Below, one piece after another: positions 18,701-26,745 of a stretch of DNA of 64,000 bases. Both the position numbers and the translations under genes were made by a program. How positions within the stretch are numbered: position 1 is the first letter of the stretch; every line of letters starts with the position of its first letter. Origin of the DNA: Flavicella sediminum (lineage in GTDB: Bacteria; Bacteroidota; Bacteroidia; Flavobacteriales; Flavobacteriaceae); assembly GCF_006381105.1 (NCBI RefSeq), contig NZ_VDET01000002.1:1463578-1527577 (forward strand), written 5' to 3'. The notes beneath the pieces were generated by a model. That model saw nothing but the letters and a program-made list of their open reading frames with translations. It was not told the DNA's origin and searched no databases.

Positions 18701-19242
18701 AACAAAAGGATGTGTATTGGGTGCCAAATGGCAATGATGAAAAATATGTAATTGCTGGTTTGGATACTTATAATGCAGACATGGAAATACCATTAGAGTT
18801 AACTATGGATACGGATGGATTTGTTTCTTTTATTACCTTAGAGAAAGACGAAACTGTTGATGATGTTTATTTGTATGACAAGCTAAACGATATTTTTTAT
18901 GGTTTGAGAACTGAAAAATCTATCTATGTTAGTGAAGGAGTTCATTCCGATAGGTATTATGTTACTTTTAGAAAAAGTGCTCTTGGTTTAAATGAAGTTA
19001 AGGACGATGAGCTTATTGTGTATTTTGATAAAATGAATGATGAATTGGTTGTAAAAGCAACAAATTCAACCAAATCACTTCAGTTAGAATTATACACAGT
19101 TACGGGTTCTAAATTAAAGGAAGAAGTCATTACGGAAGAAAAAAGACTTCCGGTTCCTGGAATTGCTTCAGGTGTTTATTTTGTAAGAATTAAAACCGAA
19201 AATGGGATTTTCTCTCAGAAGATTTTACTAATGAAAAAATAG
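15709..19242 (+). CDS. Giant secreted T9SS-substrate protein with jelly-roll/LamG-like domains
   Basis: A 1177-residue exported protein with a signal peptide (MFKKITGVFLCFIAFSNLNAQ). A MAM/jelly-roll-like module (about 25-185: DEDFSSGSLPAGW, RFTYTGDWDWWWALDNIKVTG) precedes a LamG/concanavalin-like module (about 205-425: LELWLRGDNGV, AWLDNSGNGNDV, IGDYGEVIYY). A long beta-rich middle follows, then a C-terminal T9SS type A sorting domain (QLELYTVTGSKLKEE ... GVYFVRIKTENGIFSQKILL). It is probably cell-surface-bound or secreted, an adhesin-like or glycan-binding protein; no catalytic domain is recognised. It stands just before a 7TM-DISM two-component pair. Confidence 0.75.
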   Translation: MFKKITGVFLCFIAFSNLNAQVDIIDEDFSSGSLPAGWSNIDNGSSPAGDKWEFNDPGGRNITAGNFSGNFAILDSDNYGSGNSQDASLETNSFNTSTYELVTLEYDYQYRDYQSPESCEVEVYNGSTWVSVASYTTNSGDNYDSATKVTLDITTAAGGASNAKIRFTYTGDWDWWWALDNIKVTGTLADTTSLYRGPGGIGTTDGSSSLELWLRGDNGVTSNGSDVVTAWLDNSGNGNDVSLIGGNPTYTSDINNHEVISLDGNDYFQSGVASNTSTTASVYFTGTITGYSDTWAGILSGSKSGQLDWNTTDHVVFLDRNSGSDDLESYRNGQKSAITDGLLGSGVKIMNSEYDGTNNTIRLDGTAGTSIASSGSFDFNLIGIGKRITENKYTIGDYGEVIYYSEDLSLVEKIIIENYLQAKYNGTLSSNNFYNEDTNGDFDYDVAGIGQATDGSRHDDSQGTGIVRIYDPSAMGNDEYLFWGRNNKTALSFETNTDNYKERLNTLWRVSRRNNPGTVSIIFDLSGVDLSGKQDCADLQLVIDNNSDLLSPSNTYTLTDLGSGFYQATGVTFANNRYFSLEYQDKIVVDDTQFYNGSGASNVPDTSDGCFKLLVKNTADGTISLTENADVREVEVESGGKLVSNTGIRLRVTNGILNNGDIRMVGTSQLIQTHTGTSLNTGSGDLYIDQQGTNNSIYRYNYWSSPVASGTATYTVDGVMKDGSTVTSASSSPDDINFVTGFNGDTTSPITISNYWIYKYDVNWASVLDSGTLEVGQGYTMKGPGAVQGYTFVGTPNDGDYTISVVDEDAALVGNPYPSALDADAFITLNSLTNGIIDGSIYFWEHNGEVDGTGNNGHYKSGYQGGYAVRNIGGGVAAIAPTGIDGLGTSSGDEPGQYIAIGQGFFVNATGTGNVEFENSMRAFQEEDDSSSIFFKSKRKSKSSAIKSNSKKLPSYRLGFEHTNSEGQSITRQLLAVFKEGLTDGYDNGYDSSIYDLQQKDVYWVPNGNDEKYVIAGLDTYNADMEIPLELTMDTDGFVSFITLEKDETVDDVYLYDKLNDIFYGLRTEKSIYVSEGVHSDRYYVTFRKSALGLNEVKDDELIVYFDKMNDELVVKATNSTKSLQLELYTVTGSKLKEEVITEEKRLPVPGIASGVYFVRIKTENGIFSQKILLMKK

Positions 19243-19376
19243 AAAAACAAAAAACAGCAAGACGGTAAGCTACAATACCTATTGTTGATAATTTTTAATT
19301 GAGGAAAAAATACTCCTAAAAAAATACTGATTTCAATGGCCTTTTTATATCGTTGAACTTTTTATATTTTTAACAG

Positions 19377-21245
19377 ATGAAAGTGCTCTTGAACTTTTTT
19401 TTAATTCTTTTTTGTGCGGTTGCCTTAACGGCGCAAGAGCAAAAATTTACGATTGTGTTGGATGGAAAACTAACACAAACCATTTCGAAACAAGAAGTTT
19501 TTAGCGAGAAACAAATTTCTACAACTATAGAATCTCTTCTTTCAAATACCGATTTGTTTGAAGAAGAAACCAACCCTTTTGTAAATAGAGGGGCTTTTTA
19601 TAAAAATCATTGGTTAAAATTTTCTATCATTAATAAGTCTGAAAATTCAAAGTTTGTATTGGAATTCAATCAAACATACATTGATTCTTTACAGGTTTTT
19701 TTAGTAAAGAACCAAAGAATAGTCAAGACCTATCCCAAACAAGGATTGCACTTTAAAACAGCAAACTCAGATAATTATTTGTCTAATAAATACGCTTATA
19801 TATTTCCTTTCGAATTAGCGCCGAATGAAAAAATTCAATTCTATATACAAGCAATGATCAACGACGGATCTTTTCGGGTGATGAATAAAATTTGGACGGA
19901 ACAAGCTTATAAAACTAGGGTAAGCGATATCAAATTCCGATCTAGTTATTTATTGGTGTTTTCCGGATTCGTTTCCTTAATCCTAGTCTTATCTCTTACG
20001 ATGTTTGCTTTCAGTAGAGACCGATTGTATTTGTATTATATAGGTTTTGTGATCGTTATTTTTACAAACCTCCTATGTTTACGACATATGATTTCTCCTG
20101 TTTTTATTGAGAACTATTTTTTATTTGGAAATAATTTTGTTGAAATGTTAAGTTTCTTACAGCTGTTTTTTATGCTGATGTATGCCAATAAGTTTCTATC
20201 TCTAAAAAAAAATCATCCACGCTTTTATTGGACGCTTCATTTTCTTGCACTTACGATAATGACGCTGTTTATTGCGGGACTTTATTTAAGGCATGCAGCT
20301 TTTTGGTTCTATTATTTCTCCTTTTATATTTCAAAAATATTGGTGGTACTTGTCACTTTTACCATTTATTATGTGGCTATAAGTTTGGTGCGGAAAAAAA
20401 ATAAAATGGCGTATTATTTTGTTATTGCCTATTTCCCTTTATTAATTTTTATTGTTCATTATATTTTTACTGCCTTAGGTTTAACGACTTCCTACAACCC
20501 ATTGCAGCTCGAGTTTGTCTTGTTTTTTGAAATTGTTGTTTTGGCAGTTGCGTTGGCCCATAAATATTATTTGCTTATTGTGCAGAATTATAAATTTCAA
20601 AAAGAAATCATCAGTACCAAAGAAAAAAGTATGGCCGCCATATTGCAAGCACAAGAAGAAGAAAGAGGAAGAATTGCTAGAGATTTACACGATGGTGTGG
20701 TGCAACAAATAGGTAGCGTGCTTTTACGAGCAAGAAATTTGTTAACAGATTTGAAATTAATTCATAAAAAAGAATCTCAAGAATTACTACAAAATTTAGA
20801 AAGTTCGAACCAAGATTTACGCACTATTTCTCATCAAATGATGCCAAGAGCATTAAAAGAATTAGGTGTAGTACATGCCATAACAGATTTATTGAATAGC
20901 AGTTTAGGTTTGGCAAATATTGAATTCAAATTCGAAAATTTCAATATTGAAAGTCGAATGGATCCAACGCATGAAATTGTACTCTATAGGGTGTTACAGG
21001 AATTGATTAACAATATTATAAAGCACAGCGAAGCCAGTTTTGTCAATGTACAATTGTTTATTAGTGGTCAGTATATAATGCTGTTGGTAGAAGACAATGG
21101 GAAAGGTTTTGACATTGATAAACAAAACAAAGGTGTAGGTTTGCGAAATATGAAAAGTAGAGTAGATGTAGTAAACGGAACTTTCGATTTTGAATCGGTT
21201 GTTAAAAAAGGTACTTTAGTGCGAGTTAAAATTCCACTTGTATGA
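19377..21245 (+). CDS. 7TM-DISM sensor histidine kinase (HisKA_3 type)
   Basis: A 622-residue sensor: a signal peptide, an extracellular 7TMR-DISMED2-like beta domain (about 25-180: FYKNHWLKFSIINKS), seven membrane helices (about 190-395), then a cytoplasmic NarX/DesK-type kinase. The phospho-acceptor is H438 in RIARDLHDGVVQQIGS; the ATPase has an N box (VLQELINNIIKHS) and a G box (VEDNGKGFD, GVGLRNMKSR). DISM sensors are thought to bind extracellular ligands such as carbohydrates. Its 3' end overlaps the response-regulator gene by 4 bases, so the two form a cognate pair. Confidence 0.93.
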   Translation: MKVLLNFFLILFCAVALTAQEQKFTIVLDGKLTQTISKQEVFSEKQISTTIESLLSNTDLFEEETNPFVNRGAFYKNHWLKFSIINKSENSKFVLEFNQTYIDSLQVFLVKNQRIVKTYPKQGLHFKTANSDNYLSNKYAYIFPFELAPNEKIQFYIQAMINDGSFRVMNKIWTEQAYKTRVSDIKFRSSYLLVFSGFVSLILVLSLTMFAFSRDRLYLYYIGFVIVIFTNLLCLRHMISPVFIENYFLFGNNFVEMLSFLQLFFMLMYANKFLSLKKNHPRFYWTLHFLALTIMTLFIAGLYLRHAAFWFYYFSFYISKILVVLVTFTIYYVAISLVRKKNKMAYYFVIAYFPLLIFIVHYIFTALGLTTSYNPLQLEFVLFFEIVVLAVALAHKYYLLIVQNYKFQKEIISTKEKSMAAILQAQEEERGRIARDLHDGVVQQIGSVLLRARNLLTDLKLIHKKESQELLQNLESSNQDLRTISHQMMPRALKELGVVHAITDLLNSSLGLANIEFKFENFNIESRMDPTHEIVLYRVLQELINNIIKHSEASFVNVQLFISGQYIMLLVEDNGKGFDIDKQNKGVGLRNMKSRVDVVNGTFDFESVVKKGTLVRVKIPLV

Positions 21246-21895
21246 AGCCAATAAGACTTTTAATAGCAGATGACCACCCTTTAATTGCAGAGGGAATTAA
21301 AAATACGTTTACATCAAATGCTTTTATAGAAGTAGTTTCCGTGGTCACAAATGGTGAAGAAGCGATTGATTTTCTAAAAAAAGAAGTCGTAGATATTGCT
21401 TTGTTGGATATTGAAATGCCGAAAATGAATGGGCTTGCTTGTGCCAAAGAAATTCTAGCCAATTACCAACCTGTAAAAGTAATTATGTTATCCATGTATC
21501 AAGAGGCTTCATTAATAAAAGAGCTTATTGAAATTGGTGTGAAAGGCTATATGTTAAAAACTATTGCAAAAGATGAACTAATACTTGCTATTCAAAAAGT
21601 ACATGGGGGACAAGAGTATTTTAGTTCTGATGTTACCAAAGCTTTGCTGCTAAATAAAAATTCTGAAAAAGTAATTCAGTTCAATGAAAAATCAAAGCTT
21701 TTAGAGCTACTCACCAAAAGAGAAATTGAAATTATAGGATTTATTGCTGAAGGTTTGACAAATATTCAAATTGGTGAAAAATTATTTATCAGCCCTAGAA
21801 CAGTGGACAGCCATAGAACCAATTTAATGAAGAAATTAGATCTGCATAATGTGGCTGGTTTGATTCGTTTCGCTTTCCAAAATGGACTTTCTTAA
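21242..21895 (+). CDS. NarL/FixJ-family response regulator
   Basis: A 217-residue protein. The receiver domain has the acidic pair D10/D11, phospho-acceptor D56 (ALLDIEMPKMNG) and the conserved Lys in GYMLKTI. The C-terminal LuxR helix-turn-helix (about 150-210) reads LTKREIEIIGFIAEGLTNIQIG, then SPRTVDSHR. It overlaps the upstream kinase by 4 bases. Targets are unknown; nearby candidates are the giant T9SS protein upstream and the two small exported proteins downstream. Confidence 0.95.
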   Translation: MKPIRLLIADDHPLIAEGIKNTFTSNAFIEVVSVVTNGEEAIDFLKKEVVDIALLDIEMPKMNGLACAKEILANYQPVKVIMLSMYQEASLIKELIEIGVKGYMLKTIAKDELILAIQKVHGGQEYFSSDVTKALLLNKNSEKVIQFNEKSKLLELLTKREIEIIGFIAEGLTNIQIGEKLFISPRTVDSHRTNLMKKLDLHNVAGLIRFAFQNGLS

Positions 21896-22219
21896 AAACG
21901 AGTATAAAATAATTCTTTATTTTGAAATCTGTCGAATAGGCTGCCATAGGTAGCCTTTTTTTGTGATTATTTTTTTTCTGCTTCAAGAAATAGGCATCTA
22001 CTTTAACATTTTGTATCCAATTAAGGGATTTCCCCTAGTCAATTGCGTTCTTCACTCTATTTCTAAAAACACTGCCTTGGAGTACTTTTGAAGTGTTGCA
22101 TTAGTTAGCTCTAATTACTAAAAAATATTTATAAGTAGTCACTCTTTCATACATTTTTTAGAGCACGCAACAACACCAATGAGGGAGTGCTACTTTATTA
22201 ACCATTTAATTATTTAATT
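21896..22219. other. Intergenic region (324 bp) after the two-component system
   Basis: It holds a terminator (21939-21962: GGCTGCC/GGTAGCC stem, one G-T pair, then seven T). The remaining 250 bases have no ORF of note, a weak 5-bp inverted repeat around 22161-22191 (AGCAC...GTGCT), and no clear TTG/TAnnTTTG pair. The promoter of the next gene is presumably here. Confidence 0.6.
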
Positions 22220-22762
22220 ATGAAAAAAATGATCGCTTTAATGTTGTTGCTAGCGATACCAGTAATGACATTTTCACAAATCAAGGGAAAAAAATCGAAA
22301 ACCCCTTTTGAAGGAACCAATGGAACAACCTACAAAATAGGAGATTCATTTAAGTTAGGAGTTGCAAGTGGAGGAGAGGTGTTCGCCTATGCTTATGTCT
22401 ACAAAAAAAGTTTGTCGTTAAAATCTTTAGCCAATGCGGCCAAAAGTATCAGAGATGTGAAAAATATGGACGTAAAAAATGTACGACAAATAGGGAATAA
22501 CATTAGTACGATTAAAAATATATCCGACAATCAATTGGTGAATTCTGCCATGACAAAAGCCATGGGGAATGCGGTGAGTGAAAAGTATGTGTCAGAAAAT
22601 GCTTTGGCAAGTAGTTTTTCAAATACAAAATGGAAAATTAAAAGTTTTAAGGTGTATGAAGACAAAGAATCTGGCGAAAAATTAGTGCATGCCATTGCCA
22701 AAGGAAACGGAAAAACCATAGCTGTTTTAATGAATTATGCCATTAAAGTAAAAGAATTGTAA
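22220..22762 (+). CDS. Exported protein of unknown function
   Basis: A 180-residue protein with a signal peptide (MKKMIALMLLLAIPVMTFSQ). The mature protein is basic, with a conserved-looking IGDSFKLG motif, a central helical stretch (about 70-130) and a final beta region (KWKIKSFKVYEDKESGEKLVHA). I do not recognise the family. It is followed 19 bases later by a lipoprotein gene, so the two are probably co-transcribed and may be targets of the two-component system just upstream (inference). Confidence 0.6.
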   Translation: MKKMIALMLLLAIPVMTFSQIKGKKSKTPFEGTNGTTYKIGDSFKLGVASGGEVFAYAYVYKKSLSLKSLANAAKSIRDVKNMDVKNVRQIGNNISTIKNISDNQLVNSAMTKAMGNAVSEKYVSENALASSFSNTKWKIKSFKVYEDKESGEKLVHAIAKGNGKTIAVLMNYAIKVKEL

Positions 22763-22781
22763 AATTAAAAAAACGAAAATC

Positions 22782-23249
22782 ATGAAAAATCTTACATATA
22801 TATTTTTAGCAGTACTTATTAGTGTTAGCAGTTTGTCTTGTAGTTCAAACGATACTGACTTAGGGTTAGGTGGTGGAAATTCACTTTCAGTAAAAATTGA
22901 TGGAACAAAGTTTGAATCTCTAGGAGCCACAACTTCTGCAGTTGTTACAAGTGGTGTTTTATCAATACAAGGAGGAAAATCGAATGGAGAAACCTTGCGA
23001 ATAACCCTTATGAATTATACAGGGAAAGGAACCTATAAAACAGGTGATCATATTTCTAATACAAATGGAATCAATTATATAACCCTAACACCAATAGCAA
23101 CTTGGACTTCTACTTTTGATATAGGTTCTGGCACAGTGACCATTACAAAAGATACAGGATCTGAATTGGAAGGAACGTTTAGTTTTGTGGGGGTAAATGG
23201 AAGTGCTACCAAAAATTTTACCGAAGGTAAATTTTCAATAGATTATTAA
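22782..23249 (+). CDS. Small lipoprotein (DUF6252-like)
   Basis: A 155-residue lipoprotein: the signal ends in a lipobox-like SSLSCSS with the lipidated Cys near residue 20, followed by an acidic linker (NDTDLGLGGG). A beta-rich domain comes next (LSVKIDGTKFES, GTYKTGD, ITKDTGSELEGTFSF), of the kind found in Bacteroidetes lipoproteins annotated as DUF6252. Function is unknown. It is last in a two-gene transcript ending at 23266-23300. Confidence 0.65.
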   Translation: MKNLTYIFLAVLISVSSLSCSSNDTDLGLGGGNSLSVKIDGTKFESLGATTSAVVTSGVLSIQGGKSNGETLRITLMNYTGKGTYKTGDHISNTNGINYITLTPIATWTSTFDIGSGTVTITKDTGSELEGTFSFVGVNGSATKNFTEGKFSIDY

Positions 23250-23265
23250 ATCTCACCCCAAAACA

Positions 23266-23300
23266 AAAAAAGCCTTCAAAATTAATTTGAAGGCTTTTTT
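23266..23300. terminator. Bidirectional terminator between the lipoprotein gene and superoxide dismutase
   Basis: A 15-bp perfect stem (AAAAAAGCCTTCAAA with its complement) and a 5-base loop, flanked by A and T runs between convergent genes. Confidence 0.9.
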
Positions 23301-23318
23301 AATTATAGAGTGTACGTC

Positions 23319-23927
23319 TTATTTACTAGCTGCATATTTAGCAGAAACTTCCGCCCAGTTAATTGCATTAAAAAATGCATTGATATAATCTGGTCTTCTG
23401 TTTTGGTAGTTTAAGTAGTAAGCATGCTCCCAAACATCCAATCCTAAAATTGGTTGGTTACCACAAGTTACTCCTGGCATTAATGGGTTGTCTTGGTTTG
23501 GAGTAGAACAAACGTTTACTGCACCACCTTTAGCAACACACAACCATGCCCATCCTGAACCAAATTGAGTAGCCGCAGCTTTAGAAAAAGCAGCTTTAAA
23601 TTCTTCAAAAGAACCAAAAGCAGCATTGATAGCATCAGCTAATTCACCTGTAGGTTCACCACCTCCGTTTGGAGAAAGAATTTCCCAAAACAATCTGTGG
23701 TTGTAAAATCCACCACCGTTATTTCTTACAGCACCATTGCTCATGTCTAAATCAGCAAGAATAGCTTCAATAGATTTTCCTTCTAAGTCAGTTCCAGCAA
23801 TTGCATTGTTTAAGTTGTTTGTATACCCTTGGTGATGTTTGCTATGGTGAATTTCCATAGTTCTAGCATCAATATTCGGTTCTAACGCATCATAAGCGTA
23901 TGATAATTCTGGTAATTCAAAAGCCAT
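23319..23927 (-). CDS. Fe/Mn superoxide dismutase
   Basis: A 202-residue SOD. Metal ligands are H27 in MEIHHSKHH, a His in [10 protein letters not shown], and Asp and His in [18 protein letters not shown] is also conserved. It converts superoxide to peroxide and oxygen. The ATG at 23927 is chosen because the protein starts as typical SODs do ([17 protein letters not shown]); the longer frame to 23966 adds a non-homologous leader that overlaps a minus-strand -7 box (TACCTTTG, 23971-23964). Fe versus Mn cannot be decided by eye. Confidence 0.95.
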   Translation of the reverse strand: MAFELPELSYAYDALEPNIDARTMEIHHSKHHQGYTNNLNNAIAGTDLEGKSIEAILADLDMSNGAVRNNGGGFYNHRLFWEILSPNGGGEPTGELADAINAAFGSFEEFKAAFSKAAATQFGSGWAWLCVAKGGAVNVCSTPNQDNPLMPGVTCGNQPILGLDVWEHAYYLNYQNRRPDYINAFFNAINWAEVSAKYAASK

Positions 23928-24042
23928 AATATATATATTTAGATTTTTATTAAAATTGAATATCAAAGGTAAGGAACAGAACTCATTAATAGAAATTATT
24001 TCTTTTTATTCAAGTATAGGCAAATCCTATTAGAATAAGGCA

Positions 24043-25050
24043 CTATCTTGTTAGTCTACCTGTAGTATTTCCGTCTAAAATACTTGTAACTTCTTCAACA
24101 GTTGCATAGTTTACATCTCCTTCATAGGTGTGTTTTAAGGCGCAGGCAGCGCAAGCAAATTCCATGGACCTATAATCGTCGTTAAATTTTTGCAATGCAT
24201 AAATTAATCCTGCTGCATAGGCATCACCTGTACCAATTCTATCTACGATATGCGTAATGTCTAAATCTTCTGTTTCTCGGTATTCAATACCATTCCACAT
24301 TCTTGATCGGATTTTATGCCAAGAAGAGTTTACGGAAGTTCTAATTTTATCAAAGACTTTTTTAATATTTGGAAAATCCTGTAATAATTGTTGACTCGCT
24401 GCTATAAAATCTTCTTTTGAATAGGTGTAGTTTGTTCCTAAAACTTCATTAATCTCATTTACACCACCAATAAAAATAGTAGAGTATTGTAATAAATCTC
24501 TTAATACCGTTTTTGGATCCGCTCCGTATTTCCAAAGTCCACTTCTGTAAGTTGGGTCGGCTGAAATTTCTAGACCATTTTCTTTTGCTAATTTTAAGCC
24601 TTCTCTTAAAGTTTGGTAGGCACCTTCAGTCAAGGCCGGTGTAATTCCTGTCCAATGAAACCAGTTTCCGTCTTTTAAAGAACTTTTCCAATCAACCATT
24701 TCTGGACTGATTTCTGAAAAGGAAGAATGCGATCTGTTGTAAGAAATAGAACTCGGTCTCATAACCGCACCTACTTCTAAAAAATAAACACCTAAGGGTC
24801 TTTGTGATTTTACAATATGACGCGTACTTACGCCGAATTTTCTAATATATGAAATGGCTGTTTTTCCTATAAAATCATCGGAGATGCAACTTATATGTTT
24901 TACGCTTCCTCCAAAATTTGCAATGGAAATACCAACGTTTAACTCTGTCCCTCCAAAATAAAACTCTACAACGTTGCTCTGAATAAATTTTTTATTTCCT
25001 CTTGGAGATAAACGCATTAATATTTCTCCGAATGTAATTACTTTGCTCAT
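24043..25050 (-). CDS. kdgK: 2-keto-3-deoxygluconate kinase (PfkB family)
   Basis: A 335-residue PfkB kinase with the KdgK pattern: VITFGEILMRLSP at the start, FYFGGTELNVGISIANFGG, and an R-x-GTGDAYAAG active-site motif (DRIGTGDAYAAGLIYAL). KdgK phosphorylates KDG to KDPG, the entry of unsaturated uronates into the Entner-Doudoroff route. The ATG at 25050 is preferred to a TTG 33 bases upstream. It diverges from a GH105 gene, with an ExuR/UxuR-like palindrome in the shared control region, which fits uronate use. The exact substrate rests on family resemblance and context. Confidence 0.82.
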   Translation of the reverse strand: MSKVITFGEILMRLSPRGNKKFIQSNVVEFYFGGTELNVGISIANFGGSVKHISCISDDFIGKTAISYIRKFGVSTRHIVKSQRPLGVYFLEVGAVMRPSSISYNRSHSSFSEISPEMVDWKSSLKDGNWFHWTGITPALTEGAYQTLREGLKLAKENGLEISADPTYRSGLWKYGADPKTVLRDLLQYSTIFIGGVNEINEVLGTNYTYSKEDFIAASQQLLQDFPNIKKVFDKIRTSVNSSWHKIRSRMWNGIEYRETEDLDITHIVDRIGTGDAYAAGLIYALQKFNDDYRSMEFACAACALKHTYEGDVNYATVEEVTSILDGNTTGRLTR

Positions 25051-25213
25051 TTTTCTGCTGTTTAGAGGTATTAATTTACTCAATATTCAACAGCTTGTGG
25101 CCTTTTTGAAAATTAATATCTAAAATGTAATTTTTGGAAGATTTATCTTCGGAATTTTAATTATTCAATCCTGATTTTGTGAATAATGAAAGGTGATAAT
25201 TACACTTATCTTC

Positions 25214-25229
25214 AATTGGTTTACCAATT
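25214..25229. promoter_or_regulatory. Palindromic operator resembling ExuR/UxuR (GntR-family) sites
   Basis: AATTGGTTTACCAATT: perfect 7-bp arms around a TT centre. It is close to the enterobacterial hexuronate repressor operator core (AATTGGTATACCAATT). It lies 163 bases upstream of the kdgK ATG and 313 upstream of GH105. No GntR regulator is encoded in the window. Confidence 0.55.
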
Positions 25230-25456
25230 TAAATCATTGAATTCCGAATAGAATTGATTAAGGAAAACTATTTTTTATTAGTTATGGTAGCGGCGAATTA
25301 CTTAATTATCCTAGAATCAAAGAACGAATAATTTCAATATTTGTCATTTACCTGATTGAATTTTTGATGTTTTTCAAGAATATTTTTGTTTTTTTATTTC
25401 GAGGCGATAAAATAATTAGTCCCAAACCCCTAGAAAATACTGTGTTTTTAACTGTT

Positions 25457-25478
25457 ACATCTACCGTTAAGTAGATGT
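25457..25478. promoter_or_regulatory. Inverted repeat upstream of the GH105 promoter
   Basis: ACATCTAC, spacer CGTTAA, GTAGATGT. Its centre lies about 44 bases upstream of the middle of the TAGTTTTG box, a typical activator position. The -33 element of that promoter is poor, as expected for an activator-dependent promoter. Confidence 0.45.
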
Positions 25479-25542
25479 TAGTAGCGTTTATTGAGGCGTT
25501 TTATTGATAGTTTTGAAATGTGTAAATATTAAAAACTAAAGA

Positions 25543-26667
25543 ATGATGAAGAACATCTGGATAATTGTTTTCTTAGGAATTTCAAATATTGTAATAGGAC
25601 AAAACGAAAATCTAACCAACCCTATATCTACTAAATCTGTTACTGATTATATGGAAAAGGTTGCCGATTGGCAAATTGAACATTTTAGAGATAAATTTAG
25701 TGGAAGAGATAAGCCGCATCATATTGCTGATTGGACCAATGGAGCTTTGTATGTTGGAATGACAAAATTTGCTAGAATTTCTGAAAATGACAAATATTGG
25801 AATTTTTTAAACAGTATTGGAGAACAACAAAAATGGAAACTACATTGGCGAAAATATATGGCAGATGACCATATTGTAGGACAGCTGTATTTCGAACTCT
25901 TTAGAAAGTACGGTGATGAAAAAATGACGAATCGAACCATTAAACATTTAGATTGGATTCTGGAAAATCCGAGCAAGCAACCAATTACTTTGGATAAGTA
26001 CAAACACACTCAACGTTGGACTTGGTGCGACGCACTATTTATGGCACCGCCACTTTGGGCAAAAGCAGCTAAAATTACTGGAGATGTTAAGTATACAGCT
26101 TTTATGATGAAGGAATATGAGGCTTCTAAGGAACATTTGTTTGATAAAGAGGAACATCTCTTTTATAGAGATGATAGTTTTATTGGAAAGCAAGATCATG
26201 GAAGTAAAATATTTTGGTCCAGAGGGAACGGTTGGGTGTTTGGTGGATTGACACTGCTTATGGATGAATATGAAAAAGACACAAAAGAGTATGATTATTT
26301 TAAAGATATCTACTTAAAAATGGCAAAGAAAATTATCAGTATTCAAACGCCAGAAGGGCATTGGGCTATGAGTTTGTTAAATCAAAAATATTATAAAACA
26401 CCAGAAACTAGTGGTACAGCCTTTTTTACATTCGGATTAGCATGGGGTATAAATAATGGGGTTTTAGATAAAGAGGTGTACGAGCCAAGCGTTAAAAAAG
26501 CTTGGAACGCTCTAACATCCTATGTAAGTAAAGACGGTATGTTGGGTTATGTACAGTCTATTGGAGCCGGACCCGATAAATCATTTAAAGATCAAACGGA
26601 AGTATATGGAACAGGGGCTTTTCTTGCTGCTGGGACTGAAGTATACAAGCTTTACGGTGGTTTGTAG
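25543..26667 (+). CDS. GH105 unsaturated glucuronyl/galacturonyl hydrolase
   Basis: A 374-residue (alpha/alpha)6-barrel enzyme with a signal peptide (to about residue 20). GH105/YteR hallmarks: WTNGALYVGM, YKHTQRWTWCDALFMAPP (catalytic Asp region), FWSRGNGWVFGGL (RGNGW), and SGTAFFTFGLAWGINNG. These enzymes hydrate the unsaturated uronic acid left at the non-reducing end by polysaccharide lyases, releasing a product that becomes a KdgK-pathway intermediate. It stands next to a BNR_4 lyase-like gene and opposite kdgK, a coherent uronate-glycan module (ulvan- or rhamnogalacturonan-type). The polymer itself is inferred. Confidence 0.9.
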   Translation: MMKNIWIIVFLGISNIVIGQNENLTNPISTKSVTDYMEKVADWQIEHFRDKFSGRDKPHHIADWTNGALYVGMTKFARISENDKYWNFLNSIGEQQKWKLHWRKYMADDHIVGQLYFELFRKYGDEKMTNRTIKHLDWILENPSKQPITLDKYKHTQRWTWCDALFMAPPLWAKAAKITGDVKYTAFMMKEYEASKEHLFDKEEHLFYRDDSFIGKQDHGSKIFWSRGNGWVFGGLTLLMDEYEKDTKEYDYFKDIYLKMAKKIISIQTPEGHWAMSLLNQKYYKTPETSGTAFFTFGLAWGINNGVLDKEVYEPSVKKAWNALTSYVSKDGMLGYVQSIGAGPDKSFKDQTEVYGTGAFLAAGTEVYKLYGGL

Positions 26668-26745
26668 ATTAAAAATAGTAAAACAAGAGTTGTTTTTTTA
26701 TTCCTAAAAACTTGTAAAAAAATACTAAAGAGAAATTATTAAAAG

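Larger units (their letters stand above)
25051..25542. other. Divergent control region between kdgK and the GH105 gene (492 bp)
   Basis: It holds no ORF of note. Contents: an ExuR/UxuR-like palindrome (25214-25229), a separate 8-bp-arm palindrome (25457-25478), a TAnnTTTG box (TAGTTTTG, 25508-25515) 27 bases before the GH105 start, and otherwise A/T-rich sequence. Confidence 0.7.

Noticed and set aside
23928-23966. Longer start for superoxide dismutase
   Set aside because: The extra residues match no SOD and overlap a probable -7 promoter box; the ATG at 23927 fits the family.
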